A DNA stretch of 64,000 nucleotides from positions 62,001 to 126,000 of the forward strand of contig SZXV01000009.1 in assembly GCA_005862225.1 (NCBI GenBank). The letters run 5' to 3'. Every line of letters starts with the position of its first letter. The stretch's first letter is position 1. The notes under the pieces are model-generated. The model saw only the letters and a program-made list of their open reading frames with translations. It made no database searches and had not been told where the DNA came from. Shown in pieces: positions 1 through 11,600 of this stretch. The stretch comes from Chlorobium sp. (GTDB lineage Bacteria > Bacteroidota > Chlorobiia > Chlorobiales > Chlorobiaceae). Made by a program: the position numbers and the translations under genes.

Positions 1-780
1 TCTGAAAAACATTTTTATCAGCGGCTCATACCTCAAGCGACTGTTTCGACTTTTTATCGCCCGTATTTTCGGCACCAGGATTGACGCAACCTTTACAGGC
101 TCTTCTGCTATGACCTTTAAAAACCTGCCAGCCTCTTCTGTGGCATCTCGAAGCAGCAACTCGGTCAGCACAAGACCAGGACTCAGCTCATGGACACCAA
201 TACTTTTTACTCCGGCTTCTTTCAACTCCCGGAAAAGGAAATGCGTCAATTCAGCCACACCTCTTTTTGAGGCCTTGTGTGGTACCGCTGAACGTGAAAA
301 AGATGCTCCAATCATCGAAAAGCCCATGTTGAAAATATGATAACATGTTTTTTCAGATGATGGTTGGCGCAGCATAACCCTGACAGCTTCGGAGCACATA
401 ATGATAGAGCCTGAAAGATTTGTCGTGCATGTTTCAAAAATATCACCGGGTTCAAGTTCCCATAACGGACGCTTCAACATGCCCGCTGTGCCAGCATTGT
501 TAATCCAGCGATCCACCCTTCCCAGAGAGGAAACAGCAAAATCTGCCAGCAATTTCGCGGCAAAATGATCGCCGACATCACACCTGACACCATAAATCTC
601 CCCATCCGGCACCGCCTGCCGAAGAGCATGCAATGCCTTCTCCAATCGCTCTGAATTTCTGCCACAGATAACCACGCGGTCACCTGCAGAAAGAAACTCC
701 AATGCAAGAGCATACCCTAATCCTTTGCTTCCTCCGGTGATAACAACACCGAGAGAGTGGCCTCCATTCTTTTTTTTCAC
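1..780 (-). CDS. Short-chain dehydrogenase/reductase, NYC1/NOL-like (3' end outside window)
   Basis: NAD(P)-dependent SDR with a Rossmann fold, read from the reverse strand; the gene runs off the left edge. Visible motifs are TGGSKGLGYALA near the N-terminus (cofactor binding), a D-V region near residue 65, NNAG near residue 95 and the late stretch GVHELSPGLVLTELLL. That last stretch resembles the plant chlorophyll b reductases NYC1/NOL, so a tetrapyrrole substrate is a reasonable guess but not shown. At the catalytic YxxxK position the sequence reads H-K-A-S-K, so the usual tyrosine is a histidine. I used the GTG at 780. A TTG at 825, three bases after AAGGAG, is an alternative start that adds 15 residues. 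The gene is divergent from tgt. Confidence 0.8.
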   Translation of the reverse strand, partial: MKKKNGGHSLGVVITGGSKGLGYALALEFLSAGDRVVICGRNSERLEKALHALRQAVPDGEIYGVRCDVGDHFAAKLLADFAVSSLGRVDRWINNAGTAGMLKRPLWELEPGDIFETCTTNLSGSIIMCSEAVRVMLRQPSSEKTCYHIFNMGFSMIGASFSRSAVPHKASKRGVAELTHFLFRELKEAGVKSIGVHELSPGLVLTELLLRDATEEAGRFLKVIAEEPVKVASILVPKIRAIKSRNSRLRYEPLIKMFFR

Positions 781-959
781 AATCTTATCGCAATTATAGA
801 GCCTGTTCGTTGGCGATACCGGCAAAATCTCCTTATAAAATCAATATTTCCAATTGATTGCACACTGTTTCAGCATAATACGGAAGTGATGAAAGCCTTA
901 TATCCTCCGAATTATTGCAGAATATATCGCCCGAAACGCTTACTTTCAACCTGCTGTAG

Positions 960-3396
<2,437 letters not shown>

Positions 3397-3405
3397 GAGA
3401 AGACC

Positions 3406-4416
3406 ATGAGCATCAGGTATCTGAAATCCCATCCTCACGTTTCAAGGGGGAGCTTCTCAGAAAAAATACTGACACAGATTCGGCGCGAATTCGGCGCGGA
3501 AGTTGAACCCTTTACCTTGCATCTGCCAGTTCCGGAACTGCTTGCAGGAGTATGGATGGCTTGCAGGGAAACGCTGCTTGCCGGAAACGGAGTCAGAGAT
3601 GCCAAAGAGATTATTGCCACTGCGGTTTCGATGCTCAACCAATGCCCCTATTGTGTTGATGCGCACAGCATGATGCTGCTTGGAGCCTCTGGAGATGACT
3701 TCTCCCGGGCTCTTCAAAAACCAGAACTTTCACCGTTTGCTGCGTGGGGCGCTGCTACCCGTACTCCATCCTCTCCAATTCTGGCAACTCCGCCATTTTC
3801 TGCTGATGAAGCACCGGCATTTATTGGTACCGCAGTTGTATTCCACTACATCAACAGGATGGTCACCATTCTGTTGGGAACGTCTCCACTCCCGTTTACT
3901 AAGGGGCTCCCAAAAATGGTTGCAATGCGAATGGCCGCATGGTTTTTTGGAAAAGCTGTCAATCGACCAAAGCAACCCGGAACATCGATTGACCTGCTGC
4001 CGGAAGCCCCACTGCCTGAAGACTTGTTATGGGCTAAGCCATCACCCTCGATAGCAGAAGCCTTTGCCCGTTTTGCACAGGTTGTTGAAAACGCTGGTAC
4101 TCTTGCCCTTCCGCAGGAGGTGAGAACAATTGTCAACCATGCGGTACAAGAGTGGCAAGGCAACGATCAAGAGCTGGATAACCGATGGTGTGAAGAGGCA
4201 ATAGCTTGCCTGGATGACGCAAATAAGTGTGCCGGACGCCTTGCACTTTTGACCGCACTCGCTCCCTGGCGTGTCAGTGAAACAATCGTTCGTGACTTTT
4301 CTTCATACTTCGCCGGAGATAACCTCCTTGTTTCCGCGCTTGCATGGAGCAGCTTCTCTGCCGCGAGAAAAATTGGCACCTGGCTGACATTGCCAGACCC
4401 TGCCACCCGACCCTGA
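3406..4416 (+). CDS. AhpD/carboxymuconolactone decarboxylase-like protein
   Basis: The N-terminal third carries the AhpD-type redox motif LNQCPYCVDAHS (C80, C83, H87). This motif serves peroxidase or disulfide chemistry in alkylhydroperoxidase D and relatives. At 336 residues it is about twice the length of a single AhpD domain; the C-terminal half (around residues 200-330) looks like a second helical AhpD-fold unit without the CxxC. It starts 9 bases after rimO and probably belongs to the same transcript. The substrate is unknown. No signal peptide is visible, so it is likely cytoplasmic. Confidence 0.7.
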   Translation: MSIRYLKSHPHVSRGSFSEKILTQIRREFGAEVEPFTLHLPVPELLAGVWMACRETLLAGNGVRDAKEIIATAVSMLNQCPYCVDAHSMMLLGASGDDFSRALQKPELSPFAAWGAATRTPSSPILATPPFSADEAPAFIGTAVVFHYINRMVTILLGTSPLPFTKGLPKMVAMRMAAWFFGKAVNRPKQPGTSIDLLPEAPLPEDLLWAKPSPSIAEAFARFAQVVENAGTLALPQEVRTIVNHAVQEWQGNDQELDNRWCEEAIACLDDANKCAGRLALLTALAPWRVSETIVRDFSSYFAGDNLLVSALAWSSFSAARKIGTWLTLPDPATRP

Positions 4417-4420
4417 GCAC

Positions 4421-4496
4421 ATACCATATTTGCGGTATTTTTATGGCATAAGCTTGGAATCATCACCATCATTGTGTTTTATTAACGATTGTTAAT
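4421..4496 (+). promoter_or_regulatory. Sulfur-regulon promoter block, copy A (sbp operon)
   Basis: Two elements lie upstream of the sulfate transporter operon. ATACCATATTTGCGGTAT (4421-4438) is an imperfect palindrome of form ATACC-N8-GGTAT. ATTAACGATTGTTAAT (4481-4496) is a 6-4-6 inverted repeat whose geometry resembles CRP/FNR-family sites. The same pair with 59-60 bp between starts occurs at 32013-32087 and 33770-33845. The connecting DNA also shares TTTTATGGnATA and GCTTGGA with copy C. The block begins 5 bp after the preceding gene ends. The regulator is not identified. Confidence 0.75.
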
Positions 4497-4550
4497 CAAA
4501 TAGTGACACAATGAGAGATAAAAAGTATACCCCAATCTTTTCCAAAAGCA

Positions 4551-4668
4551 TCTGCTGTTGCAGCAGAAAAACATGTCTTGACAGAACAATTTTCTGTTTG
4601 TGTCCGTAGAACCTTACAGCTCTTTTGCTGCGACCGGTTCCTGACATACAGTGAACCGGTTTTTTTTT
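4551..4668 (+). terminator. Leader hairpin plus intrinsic terminator ahead of sbp
   Basis: In the untranslated leader between promoter block A and sbp there is a perfect 7-bp hairpin with a 3-base loop (4551-4567, TCTGCTG/CAGCAGA). Further down is a classical intrinsic terminator: ACCGGTTC (4633-4640) pairs with GAACCGGT (4653-4660) and is followed by nine T (4660-4668). Termination here would stop transcription 40 bases before the sbp start, so it may be an attenuator. It could also end a small leader RNA or the read-through from the upstream gene. Confidence 0.7.
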
Positions 4669-4708
4669 GCCTTGATCAACTTACAACATTATTTAAAAAG
4701 GAGATATC

Positions 4709-5725
4709 ATGAATTTTGAATGGACTAAAAAAATTACACTTGCAGCAGCGCTTGTTCTGGCATCCGGCCTGCCGGGAAGTATTGCGGAGGCTGCTGGCGC
4801 TTCGACACTGCTCAATGTCTCTTATGACCCCACCAGGGAACTATATCAGAGTGAAAATGCTGCTTTTATTCAGTACTGGCAGAAAAAAACAGGACAAACA
4901 GTAAAAATCGACCAGTCTCACGGTGGTTCAGGAAAGCAGGCGCGGGCGGTCATTGATGGCCTTGAGGCCGATGTGGTAACACTGGCATTAGCATACGACA
5001 TTGACGCCATCGCCGACAGCAAGCTGTTGGCCCCCAACTGGCAGAGCAGGCTTCCCAACAACAGCACTCCATACACATCCACCATCGTCTTCGTTGTCAG
5101 AAAAGGAAACCCCAAACAGATCAGAAGCTGGGACGATTTAGCCAAAACCGGTGTTTCAGTCATTACTCCAAATCCTAAAACTTCAGGAGGGGCCCGATGG
5201 AACTACCTCGCCGCCTGGGGATACAAACAAAAGCAGACGGGATCGGCACAAAAGGCAAAAGAATTTGTCAAATTGATTTATAGAAATGTTCCTGTCCTTG
5301 ATACCGGCGCCCGTGGTTCTACATTGACTTTTGCACAGCGTGGCCTTGGTGATGTGCTCCTTGCATGGGAAAATGAGGCTCACCTTATTCTCAAAGAGTT
5401 CGGATCGGACAAATATGAAATTGTCTCTCCTGCAGTCAGTATACTTGCTGAGCCCCCGGTCGCTGTTGTCGATAAAAACGTGGCGAAACATGGCTCCCGT
5501 AAACTTGCCGAAGCTTATCTGAACTTCCTCTATACTCCACAAGCCCAGGATATCATTGCCCAGAATTCGTACCGCCCGAGAAATGCTGCTGCGCTGAAAA
5601 AATATGCGGCCAACTTCCCGAACATCAAACTTTTTACCCTGAACGAGGTATTCGGAAACTGGCGCACAGCCCAGAAGACCCACTTTAATGATGGTGGAGT
5701 GTTTGATCAGATCTACGTTCCTTGA
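4709..5725 (+). CDS. sbp: Sulfate ABC transporter, periplasmic sulfate-binding protein
   Basis: Substrate-binding component of the SulT sulfate/thiosulfate importer. It has 338 residues, with a Sec signal peptide (WTKK, hydrophobic core, cleavage near residue 28 in SIAEAAGA). Family motifs are [37 protein letters not shown] and [19 protein letters not shown], which form the sulfate pocket in Sbp/CysP. A strong Shine-Dalgarno sequence (AAGGAG) sits 6 bases before the ATG. It is first in the operon with cysT, cysW and cysA, behind promoter block A. A 10-bp hairpin after the stop probably lets the binding protein be made in excess of the membrane parts. Confidence 0.95.
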   Translation: MNFEWTKKITLAAALVLASGLPGSIAEAAGASTLLNVSYDPTRELYQSENAAFIQYWQKKTGQTVKIDQSHGGSGKQARAVIDGLEADVVTLALAYDIDAIADSKLLAPNWQSRLPNNSTPYTSTIVFVVRKGNPKQIRSWDDLAKTGVSVITPNPKTSGGARWNYLAAWGYKQKQTGSAQKAKEFVKLIYRNVPVLDTGARGSTLTFAQRGLGDVLLAWENEAHLILKEFGSDKYEIVSPAVSILAEPPVAVVDKNVAKHGSRKLAEAYLNFLYTPQAQDIIAQNSYRPRNAAALKKYAANFPNIKLFTLNEVFGNWRTAQKTHFNDGGVFDQIYVP

Positions 5726-5748
5726 TCAAGAGAGATATTCACCACTGA

Positions 5749-5783
5749 AAGAGCAGAGACGAGCGATACTCTCTGCTCTTTTT
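5749..5783 (+). terminator. Intra-operon hairpin between sbp and cysT
   Basis: A perfect 10-bp inverted repeat, AAGAGCAGAG (5749-5758) and CTCTGCTCTT (5771-5780), runs into TTT. It lies 24 bases after the sbp stop and 20 bases before cysT. It probably acts as a leaky terminator or 3' stabiliser giving more binding protein than permease, as is common in ABC importer operons. Confidence 0.75.
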
Positions 5784-5802
5784 ATTAAGAGAAACAAAGA
5801 CA

Positions 5803-6636
5803 ATGGCACTATTTCAAACGAAAAGACGCAATATTCTTCCTGGTTTTGGATTGTCGATGGGATACACCGTCTTCTATCTCTCGGCAATCGTGATTGTGCC
5901 GCTGAGCATGATTTTTTTTAATACTGTTCCCATGGGCTGGGAACCATTTGTTCATGCTGTGACGGCACCCCGCGTCCTTGCATCGTACAGGCTGAGCTTT
6001 TCAACCGCTTTCTTTGCAGCGGTTTTTGATGCGGCTGCCGGACTGTTGACCGCATGGGTACTGGTCCGTTACCGATTTCCAGGCAAACAGTTTCTTGATG
6101 CGCTTGTTGATCTCCCGTTTGCACTGCCCACCGCTGTTGCGGGCATCTGTTTTGCAACACTCTATTCTCCAATGGGATGGCTTGGCGAGACGTTGATCAA
6201 ATGGAATATTGAGATCATCAACTCGGCGACAGGCATCGTCGTGGCACTTGTGTTTATAGGCTTCCCTTTTGTTGTGCGCACCATTCAACCGGTTCTGGAA
6301 GAGGTTGAGCAGGAGATCGAAGAGGCCGCGCACTGTTTAGGTGCAACTCGATGGCAGACCTTCAGAAAAATCCTCCTGCCCCATCTTTTTCCGGCCCTGC
6401 TCACAGGTTCAACCCTCGCATTTGCGCGTGGAATCGGAGAGTATGGCTCAGTCATCTTCATTGCAGGGAACCTGCCCATGAAAACCGAAATCGCTCCGCT
6501 GATGATCATGTCGAAACTTGACCAGTTTGATTATGCCGGAGCATCAGCCGTTGCCCTGGTTCTTTTACTTATCTCTTTTTCCATGCTTCTGGTGCTGAAC
6601 GCCGTGCAGGAGTGGCAACAGAAAGAATACCGTTAA
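5803..6636 (+). CDS. cysT: Sulfate ABC transporter permease CysT
   Basis: Inner-membrane permease of the sulfate importer, 277 residues with about six membrane segments. The binding-protein-dependent permease (EAA) loop is clear: EEAAHCLGATRWQTFRKILL, followed by ARGIGEYGSVIFIAGN, a CysT/CysW signature. PTAVAGICFATLYSPMGWLG also matches CysT. It is followed after 6 bases by cysW, with which it should form the transmembrane heterodimer. No other role is likely given its neighbours. Confidence 0.95.
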   Translation: MALFQTKRRNILPGFGLSMGYTVFYLSAIVIVPLSMIFFNTVPMGWEPFVHAVTAPRVLASYRLSFSTAFFAAVFDAAAGLLTAWVLVRYRFPGKQFLDALVDLPFALPTAVAGICFATLYSPMGWLGETLIKWNIEIINSATGIVVALVFIGFPFVVRTIQPVLEEVEQEIEEAAHCLGATRWQTFRKILLPHLFPALLTGSTLAFARGIGEYGSVIFIAGNLPMKTEIAPLMIMSKLDQFDYAGASAVALVLLLISFSMLLVLNAVQEWQQKEYR

Positions 6637-6642
6637 CCTGAT

Positions 6643-7509
6643 ATGCTGAAACCAACAACAACTGAAAGCGACCCCATTGTAAAAAAAAGAGTTTCGGATC
6701 CCTTGCCGATACAGATTTTGCTTATTGCTGCAATGCTGCTTTTTTTTACCGCATTTATCTTTCTGCCACTGGGCCTGGTCTTTGCGCAGGCATTTCAGAA
6801 AGGATGGGCCCTGTATCTGGAATCCATTACTGAACCTTATGCGCTTGAAGCTGTCAAACTGACACTGATCACAGTTGCCATCGTTGTGCCTCTGAACGCT
6901 TTTTTTGGTGTGACGGCAGCATGGGCCATCACAAAATTTAATTTCAGCGGAAAAGCGGCGTTAAAAACCCTTCTTGATCTTCCATTTGCGGTCTCTCCAG
7001 TTATCGCCGGCCTGATTTTTGTGTTGCTCGTCGGAAGCCGAACCCCTTTTGGAAGCTGGCTTGGTGAACATGGCATCAAAATTATTTTTTCAACACCGGG
7101 AATCGTTATTGCGACACTCTTTGTCACCTTTCCGTTTGTCGTACGAGAACTGATTCCCCTGATGGAAGCACAGGGAAGAGACGAAGAAGAAGCTGCACTG
7201 ACGCTGGGCGCAAAAGGATGGCAGATATTTGGAAAAATCACTCTGCCCAATATCAGTTGGGGGCTTCTGTATGGCATGATCCTCTGCGGTGCCCGCTCTA
7301 TCGGTGAATTCGGCGCAGTCTCGGTGGTCTCCGGCCATATTCGTGGCCAGACGAATACCATTCCGCTGCATGTCGAAATTCTCTACAGCGAATACAACTT
7401 CACTGCATCCTTCGCCGTGGCATCAATCCTTGTCTTTTTGGCCTTGCTCACCGTAGGAATCAAAGTGACAATGGAAAAACAATTTAAGAAAAACAGCATT
7501 CACCATTAA
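6643..7509 (+). CDS. cysW: Sulfate ABC transporter permease CysW
   Basis: Second inner-membrane permease of the sulfate importer, 288 residues with about six membrane helices. The EAA loop reads [20 protein letters not shown] and is followed by [17 protein letters not shown], typical of CysW. The N-terminal cytoplasmic tail is about 20 residues longer than in many homologues. It starts 6 bases after cysT and ends 8 bases before cysA, so the four genes look like one transcription unit. Confidence 0.95.
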   Translation: MLKPTTTESDPIVKKRVSDPLPIQILLIAAMLLFFTAFIFLPLGLVFAQAFQKGWALYLESITEPYALEAVKLTLITVAIVVPLNAFFGVTAAWAITKFNFSGKAALKTLLDLPFAVSPVIAGLIFVLLVGSRTPFGSWLGEHGIKIIFSTPGIVIATLFVTFPFVVRELIPLMEAQGRDEEEAALTLGAKGWQIFGKITLPNISWGLLYGMILCGARSIGEFGAVSVVSGHIRGQTNTIPLHVEILYSEYNFTASFAVASILVFLALLTVGIKVTMEKQFKKNSIHH

Positions 7510-7517
7510 GATTTGAC

Positions 7518-8591
7518 ATGGGTATAGAACTTCAGAACATTACCAAGAAATTTACTGGCTACACCGCGCTTGACAATATCAGCCTCAGCGTGGCTTCGGG
7601 AGAGCTTCTGGCATTGCTTGGGCCATCAGGGTGCGGGAAAACTACTCTATTGCGCATTATTGCCGGCCTGGAACTGCCTGATCATGGCAAAATCATTCTT
7701 GAAAACAAGGACACAACAAACCTGCCTCCCCGAAAGAAAAATGTTGGCTTTGTCTTTCAGCATTACGCACTGTTCAGACGACTGACGGTATTTGAAAACA
7801 TCGCGTTCGGGCTTAAGGTACTTCCGCGAAAAGAGCGTCCCTCGCGAGCTGAAATCCGTGACCGTGTTGAACATCTGCTCAAACTGGTGCAGATGGATTG
7901 GGCGGAAAAACGTTACCCTTCACAGCTTTCCGGTGGACAGCGGCAACGTGTCGCCCTTGCCCGGGCTCTTGCCGTCAATCCGAAGGTCTTGCTCCTTGAT
8001 GAGCCATTTTCTGCACTTGATGCGAAGGTTCGCCAGGAGCTGCGACGCTGGCTCAGAAAGCTGCATGATGAAATTCATGTGACCAGTATTTTTGTCACTC
8101 ATGATCAGGAAGAAGCCCTTGAGCTGGCAGACCGGATTGTTGTGATCAACAAAGGGAAAATTGAACAACAGGGCACTCCCCAGGAGGTCTACGACCATCC
8201 GGTAAACGCCTTCGTCTACAACTTTCTCGGGAATGTCAACGTCTTCCACGGTCGAGTCAACAATGGCAAGGTCTCGCTTGGGCCTCACCATGTCGATGCG
8301 CCGGATGAGCTGAAACACGCTGAAGAAAAACCGAGTCAGGCATTTGTAAGGCCCCATGAAATAGGAATCAGCAGAATCCGGAGCAGTGAAACCGATCTTA
8401 CTGGGACTATCAGGGAGGTGCGGCTCATGGGTGGACAGATTGGGCTGAACCTTTACTGTGAGGGATTTGAACACACGGTTGATGCTGAAATACCGAGAGA
8501 GCTTTATATCAATCTGGAGCTTGCCAAAGGTGATACGGTGTTTGTCTCACTGAATCGGGTGAAGGTGTTTACGGGGGATTATGTGATTTGA
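7518..8591 (+). CDS. cysA: Sulfate ABC transporter ATP-binding protein CysA
   Basis: ATPase of the sulfate importer, 357 residues. The Walker A motif GPSGCGKTT is at 35-43, the Q-loop FVFQHYALF at 78-86, the signature [14 protein letters not shown] at 137-150 and the Walker B motif VLLLDEP at 157-163. The switch histidine is in FVTHDQEEA. The C-terminal 120 residues are the usual CysA extension of TOBE/regulatory type. It is the last gene of the operon. A convergent giant gene begins its 3' end 58 bases downstream. Confidence 0.95.
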   Translation: MGIELQNITKKFTGYTALDNISLSVASGELLALLGPSGCGKTTLLRIIAGLELPDHGKIILENKDTTNLPPRKKNVGFVFQHYALFRRLTVFENIAFGLKVLPRKERPSRAEIRDRVEHLLKLVQMDWAEKRYPSQLSGGQRQRVALARALAVNPKVLLLDEPFSALDAKVRQELRRWLRKLHDEIHVTSIFVTHDQEEALELADRIVVINKGKIEQQGTPQEVYDHPVNAFVYNFLGNVNVFHGRVNNGKVSLGPHHVDAPDELKHAEEKPSQAFVRPHEIGISRIRSSETDLTGTIREVRLMGGQIGLNLYCEGFEHTVDAEIPRELYINLELAKGDTVFVSLNRVKVFTGDYVI

Positions 8592-8600
8592 GGCATTAAC

Positions 8601-8622
8601 ACCTCCCGACGAATCGGGAGGT
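8601..8622. terminator. Convergent hairpin between cysA and the giant gene
   Basis: A perfect 9-bp stem, ACCTCCCGA (8601-8609) and TCGGGAGGT (8614-8622), has a 4-base loop. It reads TTCG on the minus strand, a very stable tetraloop. No long T-tract follows on either strand, so this is a strong transcript-end hairpin rather than a textbook terminator. Its position between two convergent genes suggests it serves both. Confidence 0.6.
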
Positions 8623-8649
8623 CAGGCAAAAAACATGTCTGTAAGTGTT

Positions 8650-11600
8650 CTAAAAAATTACCCATGCAAGAACTCCCAACGCACCAACCCCTGCCAGCAT
8701 GGCACCAGTACTGATACCGCCGCCATCACTATTTCCAGCATAAGGATCAGCCCCTGTTACCAAATCGTAATCATTTGCGCCAGCAAAGTTATCACCCAAA
8801 AGCCCTTTGATTGAACCGTCTTCAAAGGTGACATAGTAGTGCGTACTATGGGCCAGATTGCCTGTTGGGTTGATGACAAGTGTCTTGTCAGAAATAGACA
8901 GATTGGCACTGGTTTCAGCATGGTAACTTTCTACGACTGATCCGTTCACAGAATCACGATGAATTTCAATCAGGCCGTTTCCTCTTTGAATTGAATCAGA
9001 GAAGGTGAAGAGCAGGTCACTGTCCACCGCGACATTTGCAGCGCCATCAACAGGAGTTACTCCAGTGATGGTTGGCGCATGAGCAAGCGTTCCAACCTCC
9101 GGGGTTGCTGCTGATATCTCTGCATCAACCGTGCCACTGTTGATCGTAATCAGCGAACTGTTATTGCTGGCAACTGCCTGTAATGTCTGATGAGCAAGGG
9201 TATCCTGTGCAACAATCTGGGCAGCCGTCATACTGGTCATGCTGTCATGAAGATTAATTACACCACCGGAGTGAGCTGCTATTGAGACATCTGTCGAAAC
9301 CGCAGCAATTTCACTATTCAACAACGCAGTGGCTTCAGCAATTTCTGGCATATTACTGATGATATTTGCTAATGCAGCGGGATCAGTGACAGAACCATTC
9401 ACTGCCGAGAGAATAGCATTGGCAATAACAGTATTATCAGCAAGATTAACCGTTCCTGCACCGGCCGCAGCAAGCAATGAACTGGCAATAGCGTCTGCCA
9501 TAAAGGCTATGTTCGCATTGGCAACACCAGCGCCATGGACAACACTCACTGCGATACTGATAATATTGGCAATCTGGAGTGACATACTCTGAGCTTTGAC
9601 CGCCAATGCCTGGGCTGTGCTACTTGTACCTCCGGCAGAAAGAACAGCCAGAGGATCATAGGTGGTCAAATCCAATCCGGGCTCCAGACCAAGTGCCGAG
9701 TTAACCTGAGCCAAATTGCCTCCGGCAGCAACGAGAAGAGTCGTCAACGGATTCACAACCGTAGATCCTGCTGGAGCAGAAAAACTCCCTGTAAATTCTA
9801 TGCCTGTGGAAATATCGGTTGTTCCTCCGGCAGGATTAGCTGTAATACGAAGTGTTCCAGTAACCTGAAGAGCGCTGAAGTGACCAGCATTATCGGTAAG
9901 AGTCCACGCTTCACCCTCTCCGTCGTCCCAGGCGCTATCCCCATTACCGTCAGTCCAGTCTCGCAATCCATTGTTGTTGCCATCAACCCAGAGCAAGGCG
10001 TTGGCCAGATAACCGTCCTGTGCTACACCAGACTCCAGAATGGCGACAGCTTTGGTCGGCAAACTCTCCACACTTTCAGGTGTTCCAGCGTCATCAGTAT
10101 AACTGGCCACTACAGTAATAGTTTTGCCAATCTCTTCTTTACTCAACGCATAACTATTCTCTGTCGCCCCGTTAATATTTACATCGTCAGCCTGCCATTG
10201 ATAGCTGATCACGCCCAATCCATCGGCATCCGCAAGAGTATGTGAGGCCGTAAGCGTTTCGCCCAATAATGGCGTACCTGTGATGGTGACAGAACCTGTG
10301 GGCGAATTGTTGATCGGAATACTCACCGCAAGGCTGATATCGACCAGTGGATTGCCAGCAATGTCACGCAGGGTGGCACCGTTCAGCAGCATGGCACTTC
10401 CAAGCGCTGTGCCGTCACTATTGCTCTCTCCGTCGGCAATGATGTGGCGGAAAATCAGGGTGTCGGTGCCGCTGCCGGATTGATAGGCGGCTTCAATGGC
10501 ACAGCCCCCAATCGTCATGTTGATTACTGGTGGAAGAGCGGCGATATCAACGAATAACGATTCTGAGAAGCGAATGGTGAAGTCAAAGGAGTGACCTTCC
10601 GCATAGATGCCGTCAGTTGACAAGACCACTGCCTCAATTTGGGGCAGAAGAGTGTCGGTCAGCGTAGCGCCTGGGGATACCTGAATGGTCAAATCTTCCT
10701 GATCTGGTACAGCTTCCTTGTTGCCTGCGTTATCAGTAGCAACAGTGTAGAACGCGTATGTGTGGCCCGGTTGACCGGCATACGTGGCTTCGGTCAGTGT
10801 GGTGTTCTCCAGCCATGGGGTGTATGTTCCGCCGTTGTCGGAGAGATACACGGTATAACCGGCAATGGCTGAACCGACATCGCTGCCCGACCAGCGGACG
10901 AGAAATTGGGCTGACTCAACGGTAGCACTGGCCATGGCTTCGACTTTGCTTTCGGGTGCTTGGGTATCGAGTGTATTGGAGATGGCCGGGGTGTCGATAG
11001 GCTCCTGTGTGGTGAAGACGATGGTCGCTTTTGCGTCAATCACCGTGCCGGTTGGTGCATCAGCATTGGCACGAACCGTATAATTGACGAAACCCTCGCC
11101 CGTACCTTTTGTCACGTTAGTTGGCAGGAAGCCAATCGTTGGATCAACCGGAATTTCACCCGTCGTGGGGTCGATGGTGGTAAACATCCAATACGCCTCG
11201 TGTTTTGCAACATCTATACCAGCCATCACATCGACCATATAGCCTTTGGAGGAAGTCAGATTGATGCGATCAATATAAAATGACGTACCGTCAGGAACAT
11301 CAATATAGATATCGCTCCAGCCGAAGTCACCGAGGCGGAAACTGCTGGCATTCAGGTCGCTATCAAGGGTTTGCGTGATCGTAACCTCTTGGGCTGGCGC
11401 TGTGGCACTCGCCTGGTTCTCATAGTGAATGGTGTAAGGCAGGACGTTCTGGCTACTGCTCCAGTGTTCGTCGCCGAAGCTTTGTGGGCCGACGATGTCG
11501 TTGGGGTCGCTGGGGCGAATGATGGGAATAGCACCACTAGCTTCTCCTAGCCCTAAGTTAGATCCATCTCCTCTTGGGCGCAGTGCTTGTTCAATTTTAT

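Noticed and set aside
4497-4708. A known riboswitch class (such as an S-adenosylmethionine type) in the sbp leader.
   Set aside because: I could not match conserved core sequences of any class I know; only the hairpins and terminator are supported.
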